The position numbers and the translations under genes are program-made. Positions 10,802-22,392 of a DNA stretch of 64,000 nt are shown here, one piece after another (the stretch's first letter is position 1; every line of letters starts with the position of its first letter). This DNA comes from Cylindrodendrum hubeiense (Eukaryota > Ascomycota > Sordariomycetes > Hypocreales > Nectriaceae), in assembly GCA_014621425.1 (NCBI GenBank), contig JAANBB010000119.1:1-64000 (forward strand), in the 5' to 3' direction. The notes beneath the pieces were generated by a model. It searched no databases. It saw only the letters and a list, made by a program, of their open reading frames with translations, and had not been told where the DNA came from.

Positions 10802-11597
10802 TCAGAATGGCTTTGAGGACTCCCTGATGTCCCCGTTTCCAAGAATGAGACCGTTTAATTGACGGTCATGGGTATCCGTGGGAATTGGCAGCGCGGATGC
10901 AGCAGGAAGTAGTTGCTCGTTCAAAGCCAACGCGTAAAGTAACAAAGGCCTCTTCTGATCGAGGCCGTTGGTTTCCAATTTGGAAATGTACCTGTTGATG
11001 AAGAAGTCGTAGAAGCCTTTTCCATGACCGAGTCTCCTCACGGAACCAGCTTCATCAAAGTCGAACGCAACCCCGGGAATAACCATAAAATCCAGGACGG
11101 CCTGGTCAGAGTGCTGGGCCTCTGCGCCTCCGAGGATGCGTTGCCGTTGATGAACGGTAGCCGGGTCTACGCTTGGAATTCCCCAGCTATCCAGCTTGAG
11201 GCTCTCGTAGTCCTGAAGGTTCGCAAGGCGCACCATGTCCATCACCCGGGCCGGAGTATCGGGAATCTGCAGGGGCGACTTGTGCAAGTATGGAATGTAG
11301 ACTTGCTTGCCCGCGGCAAGCGCATGGCGGACAATAGCATCCGTCTGTACCTCGGCAGAGGGCATGGACAGATAGACGCTGATATGGGTGGCATCCCTGT
11401 AAGGCTCAAAGTCCTTAAGAGAGTCAAATATCTGGCGACCTGTGAGAATTGTGTCAGACGACGACCTGCACGTGAGCGGGATTACAAGGCGATGCGGTCA
11501 TACTCTGAACAGCCACGGAATCTTGGGTAACAGTGGATAGCTTCTGCTTCATGAGGGTCCGCAGCTGCTGCTTGGCAGCTTTCAAGGATGACGCCAT
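10802..11597 (-). CDS. FAU1: 5-formyltetrahydrofolate cyclo-ligase
   Basis: ATP-dependent conversion of 5-formyl-THF (folinate) to 5,10-methenyl-THF in one-carbon metabolism. Two exons on the minus strand, 11597-11504 and 11439-10802, with a 64-base intron, give 243 aa, within the family's range. N-terminal helix KAAKQQLRTLMKQKL resembles the substrate/ATP-binding start of the family; HISVYLSMPSAEVQT and the hallmark RRLGHGKGFYDFF (about residues 166-178; family pattern RLGxGxGxYD) are present, as are the conserved IPGVAFD before it and the late LPIPTDTHD segment. The GHGKG variant is a mild change from the usual GYGGGYYD. Stand-alone gene with no folate neighbours. Confidence 0.93.
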
Positions 11598-12755
11598 TGT
11601 GAGGCTGAGGCTGAGGTCTGGATGGGGAGTTTATCTTGTCATGTAGTGTTTGGAGAGAGGGTTTTTAGGTCATGGAGACGCTAACCAAAGATTGGTGTGC
11701 ATGGTGGGATGAAGTGCTGCACAGTGCCGCACCACGCTCCATCGCTTACTAGCCAGCTTGACGCTCCACCGATAGCATTTTTATTAGTGACCGATCCGGT
11801 GGACATGTTTTAGCCAAACTCACTGGCGTCATCAGGTTAATCCAGGAAACCGGCGCCAGCGCGAGCCACTCGGCGGCGGTGAAGCCCAACTTGGGGCGAG
11901 AACCAGATCGACTTCCAAGGACACCCTCAACAATGGCGCCTGCTGTGACAAAGGGGGAAATAGGAGCCTCAGGATTCGGGTCTATTCCGAGGAGTGGGGA
12001 GAAAAACGCCGAGCCGTTGTGCCTAGTATGGAGCCGAGACGCCTGTCGCAACCCTCCCAACGGCGCAAATGTGCACCACCGGCACCACCAATGTGTGCTA
12101 AGCCAACTTGTAAGTAGGTAACTTAGCTCATGTGCACACAGCAGTTCCTGGAACACCCTTCGCTTGTTGGACTGTGGAGAAGATGGTCGAGCCGAACTCG
12201 TCACACACGTGCCCCAGAGTCTCGGGTATGCTTCGCATGCACGGAGCCTCCTCACCTCAAGCCGAAAGACTTACCGGTTACATTGGCGTGTCTAGCTGGT
12301 CATGTCGCAGAGCTAATGGATTGGCAGAGTTTGCACGTTACATAGACGACGGGCCGGGATATTCTCATGCTGCCTAGACGAGCCACGATGAGAATTAGGA
12401 CTAACCCCACGGTCAGCATCGGTAATGTGAACCGTCTCATTGATGGCTGGCGGGCAGTGAAGACAGGTCTGAGGTGTAACGGGATGCATGTGCACTACAA
12501 ACGCGAGGCCACTTCCCATTCTCTTTTGGGGGCGGGACCAAAAGACAGGGCAGCTTCTGGCATTCCCACACTTTTACGGCGAGCTACGGGCTGATGCCCG
12601 TGGGCTGGATGCGGTTTCTCCCTGCATGTCTCGCAATTCCCTCGCAACGTGGACAACTGAAAACACTGGAAGTGGACAGAAGGGTTGTAGCCGTCATGGG
12701 AATTGCTGAAAAAGCTACTACTTCTAGGAGACGAAGACTTTGTCACCATGTCTCA

Positions 12756-12794
12756 GTCACCCGGAACAGTCACCCGGAACAGGCCCCCGGAACA
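12756..12794. repeat. 13-bp direct repeat, 3 copies
   Basis: Three consecutive units of GTCACCCGGAACA, the third diverged to GGCCCCCGGAACA, followed by a partial fourth unit. Noncoding. Confidence 0.85.
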
Positions 12795-13343
12795 GGCCCC
12801 CGTCACGGCCAGGGTGGCCTTGAACCGCGGCTGCTGCATGGAATTGGATCGCCAATTTTGCTCCGCGGATGTACCACGTAGAGACAGCGTCTGACAAGGG
12901 ATAGACCTGGATGCCGGCAGCCAGATTGGGATATGAGGCGCCTGCCTGGCCAAGGGGGCGAAACCGGCAAGGTTGGTAGTCGGAGCGAGGCTACGGTTGT
13001 ATCAACTCACCGGCGTCAGCCTTCATACAAGGCCAGTCAGGATGAGCAGATGGCGCAAGGCACGAAAACAGCGCCGCAAGGTTGTGTGGCACAGCCAGGG
13101 AACACAGGGTGCAGGAAACCGCAGTACATACAGGCTTGCTCGGCCGCGGGACTAGTCGCGGGCGAATGCAGAGTGCAGCGGCGCGAGAGGTGCCATGGCC
13201 AGCGTGGGAGCAAAGGGGGACCGCAGGGAGCCAGTAACCAGCGATGGGGTGGACGTTGCCGGGGTTGCCGGGCGTCTGTTTGGTCAGTGACGGGCGAGGC
13301 GACCACCAGCAGCGTCGTGATGGGAGCCCTGTAACGGTTATCT

Positions 13344-13370
13344 AATCAGATCAATCAGATCAATCAGATC
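13344..13370. repeat. 9-bp direct repeat AATCAGATC, 3 copies
   Basis: Three perfect tandem copies of AATCAGATC in noncoding DNA. Confidence 0.9.
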
Positions 13371-13619
13371 CTGCATCCGAGCTCGCAGGTGGCAGCGTCA
13401 CAGCAGCATGCTAGCTTGCGTGCCCCTGAACCCTGGCTGATGGCTCTTGGGGATGACCCGCTTAATACCCGCTGCAGGCAGTGTCCAGGGCATTGAACTG
13501 GGCCTCGAAATTGCGTGCACGATCAATGTGGTGCTGCACAATGAACGAGGTAGGAAGCGATGGTAATACAAGACTTTATACCTGTCAAGACATCCGAGGA
13601 GCTGAATAATGTTGTGCAA

Positions 13620-13660
13620 GGTACCTTAGGTACCTTACCTACTGTACGTAACAGGCAGGT
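13620..13660. repeat. GGTACC/TAGGTACC palindrome cluster
   Basis: Overlapping GGTACC palindromes joined by TTA (GGTACCTTAGGTACC), then TTACCTACTGTACGTAAC. Related motifs recur at 28925, 33320 and 60549 in this window; see findings. Confidence 0.7.
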
Positions 13661-15259
13661 ACTTCTTGGGCACTCGACCACTCCACCGACTTGTACAATT
13701 GCAATGTTGCCAGAAGGTACGGTCCATTGCCAGAGCGAGCCGACAACCTACTTTATATAACTCACCACCCCCACACTAAGAACACGAATACAAGGGAGCA
13801 ATGCTAGTACGCAGGCGACCATGTTACCAGTCTAGACATCTCAGTCTCCAAAAGTACCAGCAATTGCATCCACTTTATTGGACCTGGCTCCGTTATGAGT
13901 GATGTGCGGTGAACGACGCAAAGGTACTCTGCGGCAGAGAAAGTCTGGACGAGCACCAGCGTCATGTACGTCACTTCAACTGCACTAGATTGAAGGAGAG
14001 ACCCATGGCAGTAAGGTGCATACAATAGCTGCTGGTATGTACATGACGTGTACAAAGAGCCCCGTTAAAAGGCGCTTGTTGGCGTCCGTCAGCCTCCCGC
14101 AAGCTTGGCCAAGATTTTATGCCGTGTTTGGACGAGCCCTGCTGAAAAGCCGCAGGGGCATTGCCGGGCTTGATTGGCCGGGCCGCGGACGGCTATGTCC
14201 ACGCTGAGGCCCCGTGGCCCATGTTTCCTCGTCTGCTTTTCTCGCTCACCAGTCTCCTGCCTCGGATTTCCAACCATCCCACGCACTGCAACACGGCATG
14301 ATTTGACTCCCACGCACCAGTTTGCTTTTTGGGAGGGATCTATCCCTGTCCGATTTGCCGGACCCTTGTCGCTTGTTCCCGTGGCCCTCTCATCATCTCC
14401 AATCTCCTTGGTTGTGGCGGCCCTCCACCGGGGCAGCTCAGTCAGTTACACGGTTCGCATTACGGATACACTCTCCGGAACCAGCAGCACTGCCTGCTGG
14501 GTGTTTAAGGTCACATCACATCAGTGTAGCACAGGAGATCCCGTACTACGTACTGTGCAAACACGGAGCTTTGCTGCCGGACGGGGTACAGCATTGCGGC
14601 AACAGCATCATCCTCTATCAACAGGCCATGTCCTGCAGCCTGCCACGATTGCGACGCCGCGATCACACATTCCCCAACGAGGCGCTGCTGGACGGTCTGC
14701 TGGATGGTCTGCTGGACACTCGGTTACATCCCTCGCTGGGCCCTTTGTCGTCATCCCGCCCCCTTGTCACCAGTCACCAAACTCTGCTCCATCTGATCCT
14801 CGGCGGCCCCAGTAGTCGGGCCCAATAGCCCAGCAGCCCAGCCCCAGCCCGCGTCGCGCTCACGCTATCCACACAGGGGCCTGCGGCTCCCCACGCTGCG
14901 GCAAACAGGGCTACCTGGGCTGTGGGCTGTGGGCTTTTCAGTGTCCACAGCGCCTGTTGGTCACTAGGGAGCAGAGCCTTGTAACCAACCCAGCCTTGCA
15001 AGTCGCAACTCTTTGAGTCGTTACCGCATCTTGGCTTCCCCCCGCGCGACAGGCCGGCTGTCTGGTGGATCTAGGCCCCAGCCCGTGCCCACCCTTCTGC
15101 CCGTCCCATCGGCGACGCATAACCCATCGCCGTGCAAAGGAGCCCAGGCCTTACTGTACTTGCCTTGTACTTACCGATCCTAGGCGCCGCCGCCGCAGTA
15201 AACAACGACGTTTGGCTGCCTCAAGGGACAAGTTGCACGCTTGTCTCGCCAGCCCCGCC

Positions 15260-18200
15260 ATGGGACGACACACTACCGCCCACAAGAGCACCACCCGCAG
15301 GACAACCCGCAGGACATCCACCAGCAGCCCGTCATCGTCGCCGCCCCAGGACAGGGTTGGTGACTTTGGTGACTTTGGCGACTTTGGTGACTCCCATCTG
15401 CAGCAGGTTGTCGCCCTCCAACCCCTAGCATCCCCATCCGCGTCCGCGTCCACGTCCACATCCTCCTCCACTGCCCGGTCCACTGCCTCTGTCTCAGTCT
15501 CCCACGCCAGGGCGCCTGTCCCGCCCGATCCGAGCCTGAGCCAAGGCCATGTGTTGCCGTATCAGGCACCGGGCGTTAGCGATCCAGATCTATTAACTGC
15601 TACTCCCACCCCGACCTCCTCCGCGCCTCCCTCCTCCCTCGCTCTACATCTCGACCACCATGCCGGGTTGTCTTCATTCGCCTCCACGCCTCTTGCTGCT
15701 GTCGACGGTGCTGCTGCTGAGTCCGCCCCCTACGTCGACGACGGCGAGGCCCTAGATGCGTCTGCCCCCGCCGACTCTTCGACACCTCCCCTCGAGGCCG
15801 ACTTAGACATGGCCTCCAAGAAGACGCCGTTTCTGCGGTCACCCGCCTCACGTCCGGATGCCGCCCCTTACGGCTCCGTCTCACTGACCCCCAGTCGCAA
15901 TAACTCCCCGGCCGGTAGCGAGTGTCGCGACCCTGACGCCCACCAACTACGACATGTCCCCGACACGATGCGGAGCGACACCTCCCGCCGCTCGAATGTT
16001 TCAAAGCATTCGTCAAGGTTGTCCGAGGAGGTTGACGGTGCTGTCCTCGTTTCCGGTCTGGAAGGTCGCTTTGGTGTGGCCGAACAGACGTACACCGGCG
16101 GCGTTCTCGAAGACAGTATGAAGGACGATGTGTCTGAAGATGGGCCTCTACTGGACGACGCCTCCACGACCGCCTCCGACGCCGAATTTGAAGAGAACTC
16201 CCCCCACGAAGCCGTTCGCGCCTCCGTCTCGCCCACCGACGACATCACCCTCTCCATAAACACCCCCCGCATGTGGTGCCTCTCCGTCCTATTCTCTATT
16301 CTTGGATCCTCCACCAATCTATTCTTCTCCTTGAGATACCCTAGCGTTGCCATCACTCCCGTCATTGCCTTGCTTCTCGTCCACCCCCTCGGCCATCTGT
16401 GGGATTTCTTGCTGAAACGACCATATGACCCCGAAGAAACGTTTGTGGACGGACTCCGGACGCCTTCTATCTCCGAGGACGCTCAAATTCCCCTCGAACC
16501 AAGCAAGACCACCTCTTGGCGACTATGGTTAGCTCAGGGGCGATGGAACGAAAAGGAGCACACCTGCGTATATGTCAGCAGCAATGTTGCTTTCGGCTTC
16601 GCGTTTGCGACCGATGTCATTGTTGAGCAGACTCAGTTCTATAACCAGGAGGCTCCCATCGTGTACCAGCTTCTCCTTACCATCTCAACCCAGATTCTGG
16701 GGTATGGCTTCGCCGGCATCACCAGGCGATTCCTCGTCCGGCCGAGTGGCATGATCTGGCCCGGCACCCTCATGTCGGCTGCTATGTTCTCGACCCTACA
16801 CAAGCAAGAGAACAAGCCTGCTGGCGGCTGGACTATTAGCAGGTGGAAGTTCTTCTACATCATCTGGACCGGATCTTTCTTATTCTACTTCCTCCCTGGC
16901 CTGCTCATGCCTGCCCTAAGTTACTTCAACGTCATCACCTGGTTCGCTCCTAAGAGTGTCGTCATTGCCAACCTGTTTGGCGTGTCATCAGGCCTCGGCC
17001 TGTTTCCCTTGACCTTTGATTGGGCCCAGGTCACATATGTTGGCTCCCCATTGCTGGTGCCTTTCTGGGCCGCTATGAATGTCATCGGTGGCCTGACCGT
17101 GGTCATGTGGATTATTGCTCCGATTCTCTACTATAGCAACTTCCTTTTCTCCTCGTATATGCCGATCCTATCCGCTGCCGTCTTCGACAACACCGGGAAG
17201 GTTTATGATGTCAGCCGGATCCTCACCACTGATTTCCTATTCGACAGAGAGGCGTATCAGAGTTACAGCCGCGTATTCCTCCCAGTCACATATATACTCA
17301 GCTACGGTGTGCAGTTTGCTGGTCTTGCTGCCCTACTTACCCACACGGCTTGTTGGCACGGTAAGGATATCTGGATCACCTGGAAGAAAGCCCTTGCGGA
17401 GGCTCGTCAGGACGGGAAGCCAGAATACCAGCCGGTTTCGGATGTCTCCGGCCCACCGCCGTCGCGACACTCGACGGACGATGACTACACGCGCATGTCG
17501 TCATCCACCTCACACTTTGATGGTCTGATTAGTCGTGAGGATGTCCACAGCCGTCTCATGAAGCGGTACAAGGATGCGCCACTGAGTTGGTATTTGATTA
17601 CCTTCCTCTCCATGACTGCCATTGGCATCTTTGTGGTTGAATAGTGAGTTCCCAGCCGAGGACAGACTTACCTCGAAAATATACTAATGAATTTCTCTAG
17701 CTATCCTGTTCACTTACCATGGTACGGTCTTTTGCTCTCCCTGGCCATCGGCGCCATCTTCTTTATCCCAAATGGCATTATCATGGCTGTGACGAACCAG
17801 CACAGCAGCATCTACATTATCTGCCAACTCATTTGCGGCGTCGTCTTTCCAGGACGCCCTATCGCCAATATGGTCTTCGTCACTTACGGCTACATCTCGT
17901 CGGCGCAAGGTATCAAATTTGCTTCCGACCTCAAGCTCGGCCACTACATGAAGATTCCTCCCCGTATCCTCTTCTCCGTTCAGGTGGTCGCCACCCTCGT
18001 GTCATCATTCACCCAGATCGGTGTCTTAAACTGGATGTTCGCAAATATCAAGGGCATCTGCACTTCCGAGGCCATCAACGGCTTTACCTGCCCCATTGCC
18101 CGCGTCCACTTCAACGGATCCATCCTTTGGGGTGTCGTCGGCCCTCAAGAGTTCTTCGGCCCTAAGGCCACCTACCGCTCCCTCATCTGGTTTTTCCCCC

Positions 18201-18604
18201 TTGGCGCCATCCTCCCTATCCCCCTCTGGCTCTACAGCCGCCGCCACCATCATAGCATCCTCCGCAAGGTAAACCTTCCCGTCATTTTCGGCGCAATGTC
18301 CTGGATCCCCCCTGCCACCGGTCTCAACTTCTCAGTTTGGGCTGTCGTATGCTACGTCTTCAACTACCTCATTAAGAACCGCCACAACGCCTGGTGGAGC
18401 AAGTACACCATGACCCTCAGTGCCGCCCTTGACTCCGGTCTCGCCTTCGGCATCGTCGTGGTATTTTTCGGCTTTATTTACCCTGGCTGGATGGACGGCT
18501 TCAGTTGGTGGGGCACAGAAGTCTATAAGCAGGGCTGCGACTGGCAAGCCTGTGCCTACAACACCGTCACCGATGGCGAGCACTTTGGCCCCGACACGTG
18601 GTGA
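15260..18604 (+). CDS. Oligopeptide transporter, OPT family
   Basis: Proton-coupled importer of small peptides or glutathione-like substrates at the plasma membrane (OPT family, Isp4/OPT2 relatives). Exons 15260-17643 and 17701-18604; the 57-base intron splits a Tyr codon (TA|C). Length 1095 aa. About 326 N-terminal residues are disordered, rich in Ser/Thr/Pro/Asp, with GDFGDFGDFGD near 34-44. The membrane part follows: hydrophobic segments from MWCLSVLFSILGSSTNLFF on, the OPT-typical LFGVSSGLGLFPLTFDWAQ, and after the intron HLPWYGLLL...IPNGIIMAVTNQH, GYISSAQGIKFASDLKLGHYMKIPPR. Start: first ATG followed by low-complexity sequence; the frame is open 65 codons further upstream, but that part reads like leader. 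A later start at MASKKTPFLRS is possible. Substrate cannot be told from sequence. Confidence 0.93.
15359..15393 (+). repeat. 9-bp repeat encoding GDF
   Basis: Four units of GGTGACTTT (one GGCGACTTT, last one GGTGACTCC) in the disordered N-terminus of the OPT transporter. Confidence 0.85.
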
Positions 18605-19035
18605 TTTTACTCGGTTGGAATTGTGTTGGATTGATTTGGTAGTCCGATCTCTTTTTTTATTCATTTTTTTGTGCAAGCAAGTAATATGCATTATAGAAAT
18701 AGCTGGACACTTGGGAACATCGTCGTTACGAAATAGACTTCTGCAACATGGTTACGAATCGTATTTTACAGGGCATAGTTATCAACCCCCCCTCCTAGCA
18801 ATGTTCGCACATGGAATGGTTGGGGAATGGCGCTAGTTTGTGGACGGGAAACATGCAGAAGCAAAACCTTTAAGGAAGACACAAAATTGCAATCGATTTG
18901 ACTGTCTATCAATGTATTTAGTTCCTCCCTCTTGATTGCGCTTACAGCAGATTACTATACAGTGTAACGAGGTCTGACCTGTGACCTGCCCATCCTGGGC
19001 CAACCCCAACCCTCATTTCCATACCCTTTCTTTGT
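18605..19035. other. Convergent 3' regions of OPT and RPN1
   Basis: AT-rich 3' UTR-type sequence with T-runs near 18650-18670. No gene. Confidence 0.5.
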
Positions 19036-21910
19036 CTATTTCTCTGCTTCCCACTCAGGGTTCTATTTGACGGTTAGTATGATCTGATTCTTAAGTCATA
19101 TTTGCCAGGGGTACGTTAAAAGCTTACCTTTCGTAGAATCACCAAGCCCTCCAGGGTGCTGTTAAGGCTGATGTACTCCTCGTCCTCAAGCTCCGCGCGC
19201 TCACCATAAGCAAGAACGACAGGGGTACTCTGAGTTTGCCAGCCAGTGATGGTCTTGGGTCGACCGGCCTGTCCCACGACATCAACGGCCTGACCGACGC
19301 GGACGTTGACCTTGAGGGGCTTGTGGTTCTCATCAAGGGTGACGAGGAAGCGGGGGTGCATGGCGGTGACGAGGAAGTAGAGGAGGTAGTGCGAGTTGGT
19401 GGTGATGAACTCTTTGGGTTCGATCATGGCCAGGATGGTGGCGAGGAGGCCAGCTGCCGAGACGCGGGACAGGACCTGGCGATCGGTATGGAAGGGGCTA
19501 ATCGACAAGGTTCCCTTGCCCATGTGGAGGAGACCCTGAGCGATGCGCACCATGAACAGGGCGTCCTGGTCGCGGTGGTAGTAGCTAGCGAGCTGTCGAA
19601 GCAGCTGGGCCAACCGCGCGTTGTTGGTGCCGGCACCCAGCAGACCCATGGCAAAGATGGCGTTAATGGCGACCTCGGGGTCATTGTCGTGACTGTATCT
19701 GGATAGAGTGTCGTAGACCTTCATCTGTGGGTTGCTAGGGCTGATGAGACCCATAGCCAGGGGAACGGCCTTACGGATGTTGGCCTCGCCATAGTGCATG
19801 AGGTGACCGAACTGGCGCAGAACCATCTCCTGGCCGACGTCCTCGCCCATAGCGACCAGTGCGATACCGATGACAGCATAAGCCTGGAGAAGCTCATCGC
19901 CCTTCTTCTCATCAGACTCCTCCTGGTGCTCGTTGCAGATATGTAGGAGCTCCTGGATCTTCAACACAGCACCAGTGCCGGCCCAGGCGCAAATCTCAGC
20001 GAGAACAGCAGTGGCCTTGGCCATGGGGTGGTCAATGGCCTTCAGAGTCTCCAAGATGACATCGACCTCTTCTTGTCGACCGAAGAAGAGAAGACCCAGA
20101 CCAAGAGCCAGGAATCGTGTCCACTTGTCGGTCAGCTGGCTCTTGCGGTCATCGTCCATCAAGGTAGTGATAATAGCCTCGCTGACCTCAGGGTGAGAAG
20201 AGCCAACAAAGATGAGACCGCAAGACAGCGCCGCCATAGCCGAGATCTGCATGTCCTGGGTCGAGTCAGAGATGATGGGTAGGAGAAGCTCAAGGACATC
20301 CTCCTTGTTGGATCCAGCATAGGATAGACCCAGTCCCATGATGCAAGCTGTTCGGATAAGGGGGTTGGTGTGGTGCAGCTTGTCGGCGTCACCTAGCAAA
20401 GCAAGGGCGGGCTCTGAATCGATCTGAACGCCAGAGTTCATGATACCAATGGCAAGCATGGCACCAGCCGAGATCTCGGGCTCAGAAGAGTATGTGTATC
20501 TGTCGATCTTGTCGAGACCGTTCTCGATATCCCAGAGGAGAAGGGTACCCATCGAGGCAACAGTTGACATCATACCATCAGCCTTAGTCTTCCATACCCA
20601 AGTCTCCTTCTCGCCGTCTACCAGCATCATCTTGTCGTTGCCAAATCCAGCGTTCACAAAGGCGTTGACGAACGCAGCAGCAAGGTTGTGCCGGGCAGAG
20701 TCCAGGTTGGTCATGCCTGCAACACGACTGCTCTCAAGGTGGCTCTTGTAGATATCCTCTGTGGTCTTAGGGTCTAGAATGTTCAGCTCCTTGCCGAGAG
20801 CCTTGAAGTGCTCAGACAGCTTAAGGTTGGAAAGGCACTCGGAGGTTTCCTGCTCCTCCTCTGAATCGCCAGGAAGCTCCAAGACTATCCGTTGACGGGC
20901 GATCAAGAATGCCAGCTGCTTCTTCAGGGCGGGGTCCTCAGCCTTGTCGAAGTCGGCCTTGATTAGGTCAACATCGTTGAGTCGAATAGCAAGAACCATT
21001 GCCTGGGCAAATTGCTTATACTCGATATAGATGTTGTGCGCCGTCTTAAGGAACGTCTCGTTGTCGGGGTAGGTAAGCAAGTTGACCATGCTGGACATGT
21101 ACAGACACACTCTCGCGTAGGTATTCTCGTCAACAAACTCGGCGATCTTTTCAATGATCTCCAACTCGCTCATAAGGTCCACGGCATCAGCCTCGGCGTT
21201 GCTCTTGAGGAAGAGGGGAATCAAACTCAGGGCGAGGTCAACCAAGTCCTTCGTCGGCTCGTCTATTGTGATTCGCTTCCCATACACCTCGCCAATCTCC
21301 AGCGCCAAGTGCCGGACATACTCGTGTCCCCACGAGCTGATATCAGACGTCGGCGCTAGGAGTCGGTACTTGAGGGTATCTTGTCTATCCTCGTCCGAAA
21401 ACGTCATGCCGATGACGGAAAGCACATCCGCCAGCGAGGTCTTGTCGTCGCCCTCTGGCCACTCATCGTAAAGCTTGGTCAACGGCTCGTAGTGTGGTCG
21501 CAGGAACTTCAACGGCTTCGGTACTGCGGTCATGGATGACGTAGAGGTCTTAATAGAGGTCTTCATCGCTTCGAGGGCGGGCTTGTAGAGATCCTTGTTT
21601 GACTCCTGGTCGCGGTTAGATATCTGTGCAAGCGCGCATCGGTGTCCTTATTTGCTGTTACTCACTGTCAGGCGCTCGACTATCATGTCGAGTTCGTTCT
21701 TGAGTTGCTGGTCCTCCTCGTTGAGCTCCTCCTCAGCAGCTAGGTGACGGTTAGCAACAGGTCGCATCACTGATGCAGGTGGATATCCATACTCTCAACC
21801 TTGCTATCTTCCTTCTTTCCATTTGCTAGGGGTTTGTCCTTCTTCGCATCATCGACGGCCTTGCCCTTGCCCTTGTCGGCCGCCTTGGGCAGTTCGCTGT
21901 CCTGAGCCAT
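19036..21910 (-). CDS. RPN1: 26S proteasome regulatory subunit Rpn1
   Basis: Base subunit of the 19S particle; scaffold that docks ubiquitin shuttle factors (Rad23, Dsk2, Ddi1) and Ubp6. Minus-strand exons 21910-21793, 21739-21666, 21623-19128 and 19062-19036 give 904 aa, the usual size. N-terminus MAQDSELPKAADKGKGKAV is charged and low in complexity, followed by LKNELDMIVERLTISNRDQESNKDLYKPALEAM and KFLRPHYEPL, strongly Rpn1-like. Proteasome/cyclosome repeats are visible mid-protein (for example SAGAMLAIGIMNSGV, RTACIMGLGLSYAGS, AAALSCGLIFVGSS-type units, AINAIFAMGLLGAGT). The last coding exon is only 27 bases (NPEWEAEK-stop) and restores the family ending LVILRKNPE. Divergent from RIO2. Confidence 0.96.
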
Positions 21911-22392
21911 GTTGACGTCGACTAGGCGCCTGTGGCAGCTCCGCAGACCAGATTGGGAAGAGGTAAAGGTCGTAAGGGAGTATTAAGAGGGCGTCTCTAC
22001 TATAGTCGCCAATATTTTCGAGTCGTGATGTCGGATTGTGATGGGTCGTGGGTATTCGTCGCCGTTGATGGAAGGTGATGGAGCCCGCTTGGTAAAGCTC
22101 AAGGTGCTGTGCTGTATTCAGGTAGCTCTGGTTACGCCAGGCGCTGCCGCCTGCAAAACGGGTCCGCCCCAGCCTCGCGATCACGTGTTCAGGGCGTTAC
22201 CCGATTAATGACCGAGATAAGGTGTCTTATCGGCGATGAGATCTTATCACCAAAATTTCTAGGATAACCCCACCATGCGACAACATCTCAAGGATCAACC
22301 CCACGTCTTGATGATTCTCGACGAATTTGAAACATCCACTGGGTTTATTTCTTCGCAAATATTTAGGCCAGCCTCAGACATTTCTGCCCATC
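21911..22392. promoter_or_regulatory. Divergent RPN1-RIO2 promoter with GATA-type sites
   Basis: 482-base shared promoter. At 22216-22231 GATAAG-GTGT-CTTATC forms an inverted pair, and a third CTTATC lies at 22243-22248; these fit the HGATAR core recognised by fungal GATA factors. Functional use is an inference. No coding content. Confidence 0.5.

Larger units (their letters stand above)
11598..15259. other. Gene-poor divergent intergenic region (FAU1 / OPT)
   Basis: A 3.7-kb interval between divergent genes. Contents seen: short direct repeats at 12756-12794 and 13344-13370, a GGTACCTTAGGTACC cluster at 13620-13660, and a C/T-rich stretch from about 14170 grading into the OPT leader. Open frames (for example 11749-12255 minus, 168 codons) have no recognisable domain and atypical composition. 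No RNA gene recognised. Confidence 0.5.

Noticed and set aside
11749..12255. 168-codon minus-strand frame as a gene or pseudogene
   Set aside because: Some stretches look protein-like, but there is no recognised domain, splice continuation or homologue that I can name.
15065..15259. Upstream in-frame extension of the OPT transporter
   Set aside because: Arg/Pro/Cys-rich and unlike protein; reads as 5' leader.
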